Assembly: GCA_004560045.1 (NCBI GenBank)
Contig: SFWF01000029.1
Span: forward strand, 1 to 18,203
Length of the DNA: 18,203 nucleotides
Reading direction: 5' to 3'
From: a bacterium
GTDB lineage: Bacteria; Bacillota; Clostridia; Oscillospirales; Acutalibacteraceae
In this document: positions 1-7,721 of the stretch, piece by piece
How positions within the stretch are numbered: position 1 is the first letter of the stretch
How the letters are laid out: each line of letters starts with the position of its first letter
Translations under genes and position numbers: made by a program
The notes under the pieces: model-generated
The model's input: only the letters and a program-made list of their open reading frames with translations
What the model was told of the DNA's origin: nothing
Database searches by the model: none

Positions 1-1184
1 TCGCAGACGAAAGCCATCAGCGCGCTATTATTAACACTGCAAGAGAAAACTTCAATTTTGAAAGCGAAGAAAAGAACGAGGAGACCGGTACCTATAACGT
101 ATTTGATGACCTTTATTCGCAGAACCCCGATATTAAGGGCTGGATCTCTATTTCAAACACCAAGGTAGACAATCCTATTTATCAGTCCTCTGACGCAAAG
201 GATAAGGATTTTTATCTAACCCACAATATGCTTAAGCAGAAGAGTCGCTACGGCGCACTCTATTTCGACTATAACAACCATATTGAGTTTGAAAACAATA
301 GCAAAAATCTTACTATTTACGGACACAATATGCGCGATAAGTCTATGTTCGGAAGTCTCAGCAAGTTCCGCGACATCTCTTTCTATAAGAAAAACTCCAT
401 AATCAAGCTCAAGACCCTTTATGAGCAGAATAACTACGTCATTTTTGCAACCTTTATCGCAAACGCAAAGGCTAAAGACGACAACGGATATCTTTATAAC
501 TATACCTTGTCACAGTTCGAATCCTCCGAGCATTTCCTTTCATGGATCGACGAGGCCTTAGAACGTTCTCTGATTACAACTAATATCGAAATTGACGAAA
601 ACGACGAGATTCTTACCCTTTCTACCTGTTGTTACGATTTCGACGATGCACGATTCGTTATTATGGCCAAGAAGCTTGACAGATCTGAGGCTATTCCCGA
701 CGTCTCTTCGGCTATTTATAACAAGAACGCACGTTATCCCCAGGCTTGGTACGATAAACGCGGTCTCGACGGCTACAAGCCCGTTTCCGACGATCCCGGC
801 AGCACTCCGTCTACCGACGAAAACCCAAGCAATGTAACCGACAGTTCAGATGAAGCTTCTTCTGATACCTCATCGGGAGAAGAAAGCTCCGAAGCCGACA
901 GCTCTCAGGGAAGCTCATCGGCAGGCCCGTCGAGCACGACGACCTCTTCTGCCCCGAGCTCGTCAAAGCCCTCGAGTTCGTCAAAGCCCTCGTCCTCGTC
1001 GACAACAAGCTCGTCTAAGCCTTCCTCGTCACAGACCTCGTCGGCTTCTTCCGGGCAATCCTCAACGAGCACCTCTACTACCGAAAGCAGTTCTTCGGCA
1101 GACGCCGGCTCCGGTAATGACGGATCCGCTCCCGGCGGACCGCCCTTGAACCCTGATTCATCGAGTTCAGATGATGATATTTAA
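1..1184 (+). CDS. Class B sortase, 5' end cut by window edge, with long Ser-rich C-terminal tail
   Basis: The frame is open from the window edge (first whole codon at position 3) to a TAA at 1182-1184, so the true start and any N-terminal membrane anchor lie outside. Sortases are membrane-anchored cysteine transpeptidases that join proteins to the cell wall or build pili. The class B signs are a segment NPDIKGWISI near 129-158, the catalytic His in IYGHNM (codon 324-326), the catalytic Cys in TLSTC (codon 627-629), and Arg in DARFVIMAKK (codon 651-653). The enzyme core ends near base 740. About 145 further residues follow, dominated by Ser, Thr, Pro, Asp and Glu, with repeated SSSKPS units. 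Most sortases stop soon after the catalytic Arg, so this tail is unusual. It may be an extracytoplasmic stalk (inference). No substrate with a sorting signal is visible in the window. Confidence 0.9.
   Translation, partial: ADESHQRAIINTARENFNFESEEKNEETGTYNVFDDLYSQNPDIKGWISISNTKVDNPIYQSSDAKDKDFYLTHNMLKQKSRYGALYFDYNNHIEFENNSKNLTIYGHNMRDKSMFGSLSKFRDISFYKKNSIIKLKTLYEQNNYVIFATFIANAKAKDDNGYLYNYTLSQFESSEHFLSWIDEALERSLITTNIEIDENDEILTLSTCCYDFDDARFVIMAKKLDRSEAIPDVSSAIYNKNARYPQAWYDKRGLDGYKPVSDDPGSTPSTDENPSNVTDSSDEASSDTSSGEESSEADSSQGSSSAGPSSTTTSSAPSSSKPSSSSKPSSSSTTSSSKPSSSQTSSASSGQSSTSTSTTESSSSADAGSGNDGSAPGGPPLNPDSSSSDDDI
955..1030 (+). repeat. Short tandem coding repeat in the sortase tail (SSSKPS units)
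   Basis: The 15-mer TCGTCAAAGCCCTCG occurs at 960-974 and again at 978-992 (18-bp period). A degenerate third copy follows at about 1009-1029. The repeat encodes Ser/Lys/Pro units in the low-complexity tail, and the period keeps the reading frame. It could expand or contract by slippage. Confidence 0.75.
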
Positions 1185-1235
1185 TATTCAGCTTTGCTGT
1201 TTTAACCATATTTCACCTTCAGAAGGAGTCGCAAG

Positions 1236-2303
1236 ATGTCAAACCTAAAAATAGACATTATCTACTACAAAACGTCAAGCGACTTTGAACTTGAATTCAA
1301 TCTCAGCGGTTGTTGCCGAATGAGAGTTTTCAAGGACAAGGTCGACACGCAGAAAGGACTTATCAATACCCTTGCCCGTGACGTTGCGAGAAGTAAAATC
1401 ATTATCGTTGTAACCGATCTGTTTGGAGATGAAAGCGGAGTCCCCGCACTATCCAAGGCGATAAGTCTTCCCCTGATTACTCCGAATAAGGCCGAGTACG
1501 GTATAAAGACCGAGGATACGGTTTATATGCCCGATACTGCCGTTCCGTTAGTTACAAAGAGCGGTATTTACGGCGGTTGTATCATCGAAAGCGGTCCGCA
1601 GTCAATAATCATACTTTCGTCGGTTCGTAGTCTCCGTCACGAAATTATGAAGACATACGTTCATAATTACGTTTTCGACGTAGGACAGCTTATGGCCTAT
1701 AAGGAGCGTATGGGTGAAGGAAGCCACAACGTTATGCCACCCTCTGTTTCAAATCTTAACGGTAACGTTAATGATGAAAACATTATCCTTCCTACCGCAG
1801 AGCCCGCCGCCACCTCGGGAGAAATTATTGACGACATTACCCCAAATCTCCCTGCCGAGCCTGAACCGATAGCAGAAGAGCCTACCTATGCCGTCACCGA
1901 AAGTCTCGATGACGTAAATACGGATACGGCATCTGACGACGGAGCAAGCGCCGCGGATGCACCTGCCGAAGATAACGTTGATACCGAATCGGACCTTGAG
2001 GCAGCCATTGCACGCGAAATCAAGAACAAAGAGCGTTCAAAACCCCGTAATATCGTTCATCCCGGCATTAGCGCAGTGGATGAGCTCGAATTTGACAGAG
2101 AAGAAGAAAAAGAAATCCTTAAAAAATCAAAAAAGAAACGAAAGGGTATGAATATTCTTCTTCTCATAATCGTAATACTTTTACTGATAGGCTTTGGTAT
2201 ACTCGCTTATTTCCTTGTGTATCTGCCTCTGACGGGCGCCGAAAGCAGTTTTGGAGCGGAAGGCAATATTCTTTCCGAGCTTTTCGGCAGTTTATTCGGA
2301 TAG
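1236..2303 (+). CDS. Membrane-anchored protein with MoaB/CinA-like N-terminal domain
   Basis: The start is supported by AGAAGGAG at 1221-1228, seven bases before the ATG; the gene lies 51 bases after the sortase stop. The 355 residues fall into three parts. Residues 1-165 form a globular domain whose order of predicted strands resembles the molybdopterin-binding fold of MoaB/MogA/CinA: IIIVVTDLFGDESG sits where CinA has its Gly-rich substrate loop, and GPQSIIILSSVRSLRHEIM resembles the CinA segment that ends in the PGVPxEM motif. The canonical GGxGPTxxD motif is missing, so ordinary molybdopterin chemistry is doubtful. Residues 175-285 are an acidic, Ala/Pro-rich linker. A Lys/Arg-rich stretch (about 285-305) and one transmembrane helix (about 307-332) follow, with a short outside tail. 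The family match is my inference from fold-like patterns; no function is assigned. Confidence 0.85.
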   Translation: MSNLKIDIIYYKTSSDFELEFNLSGCCRMRVFKDKVDTQKGLINTLARDVARSKIIIVVTDLFGDESGVPALSKAISLPLITPNKAEYGIKTEDTVYMPDTAVPLVTKSGIYGGCIIESGPQSIIILSSVRSLRHEIMKTYVHNYVFDVGQLMAYKERMGEGSHNVMPPSVSNLNGNVNDENIILPTAEPAATSGEIIDDITPNLPAEPEPIAEEPTYAVTESLDDVNTDTASDDGASAADAPAEDNVDTESDLEAAIAREIKNKERSKPRNIVHPGISAVDELEFDREEEKEILKKSKKKRKGMNILLLIIVILLLIGFGILAYFLVYLPLTGAESSFGAEGNILSELFGSLFG

Positions 2304-2321
2304 AAAGGATAAGGTGATTTT

Positions 2322-2822
2322 TTGGAAGGACTTGCCGAAAGTCTTGCAGGCTTTTTCGGGTCGTGGCTAACGCCCGAGCTTGCAACCTTTTTGGTGTCGT
2401 TGCTTCCTATATTAGAGCTAAGAGGAGGTCTTATTGCCTCGGCACTACTCGGTGTTGACTGGTTTATAGCCTTCCCCATAAGCGTTATAGGAAACTTTTT
2501 GCCGATACCGTTTATACTCCTTTTCATTCAGAAAATATTTAACTTCATAAAGAGAACAAACTTTTTAAAAATGCGTCGTCTTGTAGAAAAACTTGACGAA
2601 AAGGCAGAAAAGAAAAGCAAAGGGCTCGAAACCGCAAGCTTTTGGGGACTGTTTATTCTGGTCGCAATTCCCCTTCCCGGTACGGGAGGTTGGACGGGAG
2701 CCTTGGTCGCAAGCTTTTTAAAGATGGACATTAAGAAGGCGTCGATAATAATCTTTTTAGGAATACTCGCCGCCGGACTTATAACCTCAACCTTTACCTA
2801 CTTAATTCCTTCTTTCTTCTAA
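2322..2822 (+). CDS. Small multi-drug export family membrane protein (COG2426-like)
   Basis: This 166-residue protein is highly hydrophobic, with several transmembrane segments. It starts at a TTG preceded by AAGGTG at 2311-2316, 18 bases after the previous stop, which suggests co-transcription. The segment LPILELRGGLIASALLG and the later IPLPGTGGWTGALVAS are typical of the Sm_multidrug_ex (PF06695/COG2426) family, which is distantly related to DedA-type membrane proteins. A basic loop at about residues 73-100 separates the two hydrophobic halves. The family name is historical and the substrate is not established. The gene ends just before a strong hairpin and probably closes the sortase transcription unit. 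Confidence 0.8.
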   Translation: MEGLAESLAGFFGSWLTPELATFLVSLLPILELRGGLIASALLGVDWFIAFPISVIGNFLPIPFILLFIQKIFNFIKRTNFLKMRRLVEKLDEKAEKKSKGLETASFWGLFILVAIPLPGTGGWTGALVASFLKMDIKKASIIIFLGILAAGLITSTFTYLIPSFF

Positions 2823-2825
2823 ACT

Positions 2826-2863
2826 AAAAGCCTCAAATCGGGAATATCCGATCTGAGGCTTTT
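2826..2863 (+). terminator. Bidirectional rho-independent terminator
   Basis: A 16-bp stem with one mismatch (2826-2841 with 2848-2863) and a 6-base loop begins three bases after the TAA of the COG2426-like gene. The stem ends in TTTT on the plus strand, and the complementary AAAA gives a T run on the minus strand, so it can end transcription arriving from either side between the convergent units. Confidence 0.85.
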
Positions 2864-2885
2864 AACATAGGCGCTATAAAAAAGC

Positions 2886-2909
2886 GCAAAAACCGCCCTT
2901 TCGGGGGTA
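2886..2909 (-). terminator. Rho-independent terminator of the pyr operon
   Basis: Read on the minus strand, ACCCCC, a GAAA loop and GGGCGGT form a GC-rich stem with one bulged C, followed by TTTTT. It lies just downstream of the pyrI stop codon and ends the pyrimidine operon. Confidence 0.8.
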
Positions 2910-2916
2910 ACGAGTA

Positions 2917-3339
2917 TTACTTTGCTTTTGATTCGCAGTATATACAGCGGTATACCATATTATCGCGATCGGTAAGCTTGAACTTATGAGGAAGCTCCTG
3001 CTCAACCGAGGTTATACAGCGAGGATTTTTACACTTGATAATGTTCTCAAGCAGCGCGGGAGGTTCGATCTTTTCAAGCTTGGTATTAACTCCGTCTTTA
3101 ATTATATTAACGGTGATACCCGGATCGAAATAACCGATTATATCAAAGTTAAGGTCGATCTCGGCGTCGATCTTAATAATATCCTTGCGTCCGCATTTTG
3201 CTTTGTTGCTATAGGCGTTGTTAATAACGGCAACGAGACAGTCGAGCTCGTCAAGGCCTAAGGCTTTATAAAGCGCCATTCCTTTACCTGCGGTAATATG
3301 GTCAAGAACAATACCGTTTTCGATGGGACTTACCGTCAT
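2917..3339 (-). CDS. pyrI: Aspartate carbamoyltransferase regulatory chain
   Basis: PyrI is the non-catalytic chain of ATCase. It binds nucleotide effectors (CTP, UTP, ATP) and bridges catalytic trimers through a zinc domain. The 140 residues show the two-domain plan. The N-terminal allosteric domain contains GIVLDHITAGKGMALY (Asp13-His14 match the E. coli nucleotide-site Asp-His). The C-terminal zinc domain has Cys103, Cys108, Cys132 and Cys135 in a C-x4-C ... C-x2-C pattern, as in E. coli. The length is slightly below the usual 150. The ATG follows the pyrB stop with no gap (TAAATG), and its ribosome site GGAGGTGGAG lies inside the last pyrB codons, which suggests translational coupling and balanced subunit synthesis. 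It is the last gene of the operon. Confidence 0.96.
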   Translation of the reverse strand: MTVSPIENGIVLDHITAGKGMALYKALGLDELDCLVAVINNAYSNKAKCGRKDIIKIDAEIDLNFDIIGYFDPGITVNIIKDGVNTKLEKIEPPALLENIIKCKNPRCITSVEQELPHKFKLTDRDNMVYRCIYCESKAK

Positions 3340-4254
3340 TTACTCCACCTCCAGAAGCTTTAAAATAAGGGCCATACGGATATATTTTCCGTTTTTAGCC
3401 TGCTCGAAATATTTTGCTCTCGGGTCATCGTCGACTGCGACGGCTATCTCGTTAACTCTCGGCAGAGGATGAAGCACGCACATATCGGGCTTTGCAAGCT
3501 CGAGCTTTTCGGGAGTTAAGATATAGCTGTCCTTAAGTCGGATATAATCCTGCTCGTTAAAGAAGCGTTCGCGCTGAACACGGGTCATATAAAGAATGTC
3601 GAGCTCGGGCATTACTTCCTCGAGATTCGCGGTCTCGACAAACTCGATATTTTTAGCCCTTAAAACCTCGTTCTTGATATATTCGGGAACGGTAAGCTCC
3701 GCAGGAGAAACGAGCACGATCCTTACGTTCTTATAACGTGAAAGCGCTCCAATCAGAGAATGAACGGTTCGACCGAATTTCAGATCTCCGCAGAAGCCTA
3801 CGGTAAGGTTATCGAAACGTCCCTTTTCGCGGTTAATGGTCAGAAGATCGGTCAGCGTCTGCGTCGGGTGATTATGTCCGCCGTCGCCTGCGTTTATTAC
3901 GGGAATTCCCGCCTTCATAGAAGCAACAAGCGGCGCACCCTCCTTGGGATGACGCATAGCAATAATGTCGGCATAGTAGCCTACGACCTTAACGGTATCC
4001 GAAATACTTTCGCCCTTAGCAGAGGACGAGCTCTGCGCCTCGGAGAAGCCGAGAACGTTTCCGCCAAGCTCGTACATAGCCGCCTCAAAGGAGAGTCGGG
4101 TACGGGTAGAGGGCTCGAAAAACAGGGTTGCGAGCTTCTTTCCCGCACATTTATGAGCGTATTTTTCGGGATTTGCGATTATGTCGTTAGCAGTAGCGAC
4201 GAGCTCGTCAATTTCCTCGGTGGTAAGATCGAGAATATCAATTAAACTTCTCAT
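3340..4254 (-). CDS. pyrB: Aspartate carbamoyltransferase catalytic chain
   Basis: PyrB joins carbamoyl phosphate to L-aspartate to give N-carbamoylaspartate, the committed step of pyrimidine synthesis. The 304 residues match the usual family length. The carbamoyl-phosphate loop FEPSTRTRLSFE is at 46-57. The second-subunit loop with catalytic Lys is around 75-83 (SSSSAKGES). DGGHNHPTQTLTDL carries the active-site His and Gln, and HPLPRVNEI is the conserved C-terminal motif. A ribosome site AAAGGAA lies about nine bases before the ATG. pyrE is 25 bases upstream and pyrI abuts downstream, so a dodecameric ATCase of the E. coli type is expected. No missing key residue was seen. Confidence 0.97.
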   Translation of the reverse strand: MRSLIDILDLTTEEIDELVATANDIIANPEKYAHKCAGKKLATLFFEPSTRTRLSFEAAMYELGGNVLGFSEAQSSSSAKGESISDTVKVVGYYADIIAMRHPKEGAPLVASMKAGIPVINAGDGGHNHPTQTLTDLLTINREKGRFDNLTVGFCGDLKFGRTVHSLIGALSRYKNVRIVLVSPAELTVPEYIKNEVLRAKNIEFVETANLEEVMPELDILYMTRVQRERFFNEQDYIRLKDSYILTPEKLELAKPDMCVLHPLPRVNEIAVAVDDDPRAKYFEQAKNGKYIRMALILKLLEVE

Positions 4255-4279
4255 TTATTAAAATTCCTTTCGGAGTTTT

Positions 4280-4936
4280 TTAAGCTTTAGCTCCGTTAAC
4301 TTCAAGGTACTTCTTGATTCGGTCAACGTTTTCGCGGTTTTTCTCGTCCTCTTCGATGTATTCGATAATATCGTATACATCAACAACAGAGTATACGGGG
4401 AAACCAAACTCCTCCCCTACCTCTGCCATAGCGGACTTTTCGGTCTGACCCTTTTCCTTGCGGTCAACCATAACGAAGGTGGCGGCAACCTTGGTATCCT
4501 TAAGAGAGGAAAGGATTGCCATACTCTCGCGGATAGCAGTACCTGCGGTAATAACGTCCTCTACGATAACGATCTCCTCGCCTGCCTGAGGCTTATAGCC
4601 TACGAAAACTCCGCCTTCACCGTGATCTTTTTCTTCCTTACGGTTAAAGAAGAAGGGTACATCGAGACCTTCGCGAGACAGAGCGGTAGCAACCGAAACG
4701 GCTATCGGAATTCCCTTATAGGCAGGTCCGTAAAGAACGGTACGCTTATTGCCGACCTTTTCGAAATATGCCTTGGCATAAAACTCGCCGAGCTTGCAAA
4801 TCTGATCGCCCGTCTTGATGTCGCCTGCGTTAATGAAATAAGGAATCTTACGTCCGCTCTTTGCGGTAAAATCGCCGAATTTTAATACTCCGGCACCCTC
4901 TAAAAACTTTATAAATTCTCTCTTGTAGCTTTCCAT
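4280..4936 (-). CDS. pyrE: Orotate phosphoribosyltransferase
   Basis: PyrE transfers the phosphoribosyl group of PRPP to orotate, giving orotidine 5'-phosphate. The 218-residue protein has the type I phosphoribosyltransferase fold, with the PRPP-binding motif VIVEDVITAGTA at residues 123-134 and the flexible catalytic loop FNRKEEKDHGEGG at 97-109. The N-terminal hood has FGDFTAKSGRKIPYF, typical of the family. The C-terminal 20-30 residues are rich in charged amino acids and form a helix-like extension. The gene starts 14 bases after the stop of the zinc-ribbon membrane protein and is followed by pyrB. Cytosolic enzyme; no anomalies seen. Confidence 0.96.
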   Translation of the reverse strand: MESYKREFIKFLEGAGVLKFGDFTAKSGRKIPYFINAGDIKTGDQICKLGEFYAKAYFEKVGNKRTVLYGPAYKGIPIAVSVATALSREGLDVPFFFNRKEEKDHGEGGVFVGYKPQAGEEIVIVEDVITAGTAIRESMAILSSLKDTKVAATFVMVDRKEKGQTEKSAMAEVGEEFGFPVYSVVDVYDIIEYIEEDEKNRENVDRIKKYLEVNGAKA

Positions 4937-4950
4937 AGTTATGCTCCTTA

Positions 4951-5358
4951 CTAATTCATACCCGATAAGGTTATTATATTAAGTATTATGCAGGCGATAC
5001 ATACGGCGCAGGATACGGCGCCCAAGGTGATGCCTGCCGTTCTTTTTTTGAGCTTACAGCCGATCGAAGCAGAAACTATTCCGAAAACAAGAGAAAGCGC
5101 CGCCACGATAAGCATAAAGCCTGATAAAAAGGCCATTGCTTCGGCCGTTTCCTTTCGGAATACAACAAACGTATCGACCATTAAAGAAAGTGTCCTGAAC
5201 ATAAGAGGTACGCTATAGGTGCAGGCGATTATACCAAGCACCATACTCGTTATAGCGAAGCCTCTTCCTTTTATTTTGAAGGTAAAGCCGCACTGTGGGC
5301 AAAACTTCGCCTTATCGGACACCTCTCTGCCACATTCTTTACAGTATACCAAGGCCAT
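4951..5358 (-). CDS. Zinc-ribbon membrane protein embedded in the pyr operon
   Basis: The 135-residue protein begins with a zinc-ribbon: Cys6-x2-Cys9 and Cys20-x2-Cys23 (CKECG ... CPQCG). Three hydrophobic segments follow, at about 33-54, 74-100 and 108-131, giving a zinc-ribbon plus multi-pass membrane layout of the kind often labelled DUF4190-like. The zinc finger would face the cytosol. The start is fixed by GGAGGTG at 5364-5370, five bases before the ATG. It lies 15 bases after pyrF and 14 bases before pyrE, with no terminator or promoter between, so it is very probably translated from the pyr mRNA. No role in pyrimidine synthesis is known for such proteins. It may be an accidental passenger, or may sense or tether something at the membrane (inference). 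Confidence 0.88.
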   Translation of the reverse strand: MALVYCKECGREVSDKAKFCPQCGFTFKIKGRGFAITSMVLGIIACTYSVPLMFRTLSLMVDTFVVFRKETAEAMAFLSGFMLIVAALSLVFGIVSASIGCKLKKRTAGITLGAVSCAVCIACIILNIITLSGMN

Positions 5359-5373
5359 AATAGCACCTCCGTA

Positions 5374-6072
5374 TTAGTCTACAAATTCAGCGACGCAACG
5401 CTCATAAGCGGCAACGGGATCCTCTGCGGCGGTAATGGGACGGCCTACAACGATATAATCGGAACCGATCTTCTTGGCCTCAGCAGGGGTCATAACACGC
5501 TTCTGATCGCCGATATCTCCGTCGGCAAAACGAACACCGGGAGTAACGGTTAAGAAATTCTTTCCGCAGGCTTCGTGAACCTTGCCTGCCTCTAAAGGAG
5601 AGCAAACGACACCGTCAAGTCCTGCTTTAGCAGCATTGGATGCGTAGTGCATAACGACCTTATCGATAGGCTCTTTGATAAGTAGGTCATTTTCCATACG
5701 CTCCTGATCGGTAGAGGTGAGCTGTGTTACGGCGATAAGTAAAGGACGGGTTCCGTCGGGTCTTGTGAGTCCTTCAAGAGCAGCCTCCATCATAGAAACG
5801 GTTCCTGCCGCATGAAGGTTGGTCATATCAACGTCGAGACGTGAAAGCACGTTCATCGATTTCTTTACGGTATTGGGAATATCGTGAAGCTTAAGGTCGA
5901 GGAATATCTTATGACCTCTTGCCTTAAGCTCTCTGACTATTTCGGGGCCTTCGGCATAGAAAAGCTCCATACCGATCTTAACGAAGGGCTTTTTACCCGT
6001 GAACTTGTCGAGAAGTCCTAAGCAGTCTGCCTTGCTTGCGAAATCGCAAGCGATAATTACGTCTTTACCCAT
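5374..6072 (-). CDS. pyrF: Orotidine 5'-phosphate decarboxylase
   Basis: PyrF decarboxylates OMP to UMP, the last step of the pathway. The 232 residues match the short bacterial group 1 enzymes. The catalytic tetrad is visible: Asp10 in IIACDF, Lys32 in VKIGMEL, and the Asp59-x-Lys61-x2-Asp64 motif in FLDLKLHDIPNT, which also contains the partner Asp. VTPGVR and the late VVGRPIT give the phosphate-binding loop with its Arg. Its ATG overlaps the pyrD stop by one base (TAATG), a typical coupled arrangement. The zinc-ribbon gene follows after 15 bases. No irregularities seen. Confidence 0.97.
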   Translation of the reverse strand: MGKDVIIACDFASKADCLGLLDKFTGKKPFVKIGMELFYAEGPEIVRELKARGHKIFLDLKLHDIPNTVKKSMNVLSRLDVDMTNLHAAGTVSMMEAALEGLTRPDGTRPLLIAVTQLTSTDQERMENDLLIKEPIDKVVMHYASNAAKAGLDGVVCSPLEAGKVHEACGKNFLTVTPGVRFADGDIGDQKRVMTPAEAKKIGSDYIVVGRPITAAEDPVAAYERCVAEFVD

Positions 6073-6983
6073 TAGTGTGCGCCTCCTATAATTTCTTTAA
6101 GTGAATTAATTTTATATTTTTCCATAACTCGCGGAAGCTCTTCTATGATATTTTTGCAGGCAAAGGGCTCTATAAGGTTAGCCGCGCCAACCTGAACCGC
6201 GGTAGCTCCTGCAAGCATCATTTCGATCACGTCCTCGGCGGTGGTAATACCGCCCATTCCGATTATCGGGATCTTGACCGCTTCGTAAACCTGATAAACC
6301 ATACGAAGGGCAACCGGCATAATAGCACTTCCCGAATAACCGCCCATCTTGTTGGCAATGATCGGCTTCTTTTTGTTTAAATCTATTCTCATACCGAGCA
6401 TAGTATTTATCATACTGATGCCGTCGGCACCTGCTTCCTCGCAGGCCTTTGCGATAGATACGATATCGGTAACATTGGGAGAAAGCTTGATATATACAGG
6501 CTTTGTGGTAACCGCCTTAACCGCCCTTGTCACCTCTGCGGCGGCCTCGGGAGAAACGCCGAAGCTCATTCCGCCTCCGTGAACGTTGGGACAGCTGACG
6601 TTGACCTCAAGCCAGCCTACCTGCTCCTCTTTATCGAGCTTTTCACAGCAGTATACGTACTCGTCTACCGCGAAGCCGCTGATATTAGCCATAACCGGCT
6701 TATTGAAGCATTTTTTAAGCTTGGGAAGCTCCTCGGAAATTACCTTTTCAACGCCCGGATTCTGAAGTCCGACGGCGTTTATCATACCCGAGGGACATTC
6801 GGCGATACGGGGAGTAGGATTGCCGAAACGGGGTTCCTTTGTGGTTCCTTTAAAGGAGAAGGTACCAAGCATATTTATATCGTATATCTCTGCAAATTCG
6901 TAGCCGAAGCCGAAGGTTCCGGATGCGGGGATAATAGGGTTATCAAGCTCGATACCGCTGAGGTTTACCTTTGTGTCTACCAT
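6072..6983 (-). CDS. pyrD: Dihydroorotate dehydrogenase class 1B, catalytic subunit
   Basis: PyrD oxidises dihydroorotate to orotate on an FMN cofactor; in class 1B the electrons pass to PyrK and NAD+. The 303 residues have the TIM-barrel motifs NPIIPASGTFGFG (15-27), the substrate loop NAVGLQNPG (69-77), the catalytic-base Cys131 in NVSCPNVHGGG (class 1 enzymes use Cys, class 2 Ser), and the FMN phosphate site IIGMGGITTAED followed by GATAVQVGAANL. It is cytosolic and lacks the N-terminal extension of membrane-bound class 2 enzymes. Its ATG overlaps the last seven bases of pyrK (ATGGTAG), in keeping with subunits of one PyrD2PyrK2 complex. Confidence 0.97.
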   Translation of the reverse strand: MVDTKVNLSGIELDNPIIPASGTFGFGYEFAEIYDINMLGTFSFKGTTKEPRFGNPTPRIAECPSGMINAVGLQNPGVEKVISEELPKLKKCFNKPVMANISGFAVDEYVYCCEKLDKEEQVGWLEVNVSCPNVHGGGMSFGVSPEAAAEVTRAVKAVTTKPVYIKLSPNVTDIVSIAKACEEAGADGISMINTMLGMRIDLNKKKPIIANKMGGYSGSAIMPVALRMVYQVYEAVKIPIIGMGGITTAEDVIEMMLAGATAVQVGAANLIEPFACKNIIEELPRVMEKYKINSLKEIIGGAH

Positions 6984-7711
6984 ATTATCTCCTCCTTAGT
7001 AAGAACGGGGCCGTCTTTACAGATTCTCTTATTGCCGTATTTGGTCTTGCAGGAGCAGCCCATACAGGCACCAAATCCGCACCCCATGCGTTCTTCAAAG
7101 CTGAACTGACCCGAAGTATCGGTAGCGCCGTAAAGCGCTTTAAGCATTGGCTCGGGTCCGCAGGTATAGAAGTATGTATACTCCCCTACGTCGGAAACAG
7201 CGTCGGTAACGAAGCCTTTCCTTCCGTAGCTTCCGTCAGCGGTGGTTACCAAAACCTTGCATCCGAGGGCTTTAAACTCTTCTTCGTAGAAGACGTCGGT
7301 TTTGGTATTGAATCCGAGGATCACAGATACCTCCTTGCCCATACCGCGAAGGAGTTTTGCAAGTCCGTACATGGGGGGAACTCCTACGCCTCCGCCTACA
7401 AGAAGAGGACGGTCGCCCGAGGGATCGGTATTATATCCGTTGCCGAGTCCCGTTAAGATATCGAGCACAGCGCCTTCGGTAAGGGTAGACATATACTCGG
7501 TTCCCTTTCCTACGACCTTATAGATAAGAGTAAGAAGGCCGTCGGACGCTTCGCAAACAGAAATGGGTCTGCGGAGAAAAAATCCGTCAAGTTTTATGTT
7601 TACGAACTGACCCGTAGCGGTAATATCGGAAATATCACCCGACAGGGTTATTTTATAGACCTTGTCGGCGATATTCTCGTTAGTTAAAACGGTAAATAAG
7701 GATTGTTTCAT
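6977..7711 (-). CDS. pyrK: Dihydroorotate dehydrogenase electron-transfer subunit (FAD/2Fe-2S)
   Basis: PyrK carries FAD and a [2Fe-2S] cluster and passes electrons from PyrD to NAD+. The 244 residues show, in order, a ferredoxin-reductase-type FAD domain with RRPIS at 47-51, the NAD-binding motif VGGGVGVPPM at 105-114, and four cluster cysteines at 211, 216, 219 and 231 (C-x4-C-x2-C-x11-C) near the C-terminus. This is the usual PyrK layout and length. The gene begins 10 bases after carB and overlaps pyrD by seven bases. An extra Cys221 lies beside the cluster motif and is probably not a ligand. Confidence 0.97.
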   Translation of the reverse strand: MKQSLFTVLTNENIADKVYKITLSGDISDITATGQFVNIKLDGFFLRRPISVCEASDGLLTLIYKVVGKGTEYMSTLTEGAVLDILTGLGNGYNTDPSGDRPLLVGGGVGVPPMYGLAKLLRGMGKEVSVILGFNTKTDVFYEEEFKALGCKVLVTTADGSYGRKGFVTDAVSDVGEYTYFYTCGPEPMLKALYGATDTSGQFSFEERMGCGFGACMGCSCKTKYGNKRICKDGPVLTKEEIIW

Positions 7712-7721
7712 TTTTTACCTC

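Noticed and set aside
955..1030. CRISPR-like repeat
   Set aside because: The repeats are short, in frame, and encode SSSKPS units in a protein tail; there are no spacers of regular length.
850..1149. Pro/Arg-rich open frame on the plus strand
   Set aside because: It is the shifted reading of the Ser-rich sortase tail; composition alone explains it.
3760..4245. Open frame of 161 codons on the plus strand
   Set aside because: It is antisense to pyrB, whose catalytic motifs are all intact on the other strand.
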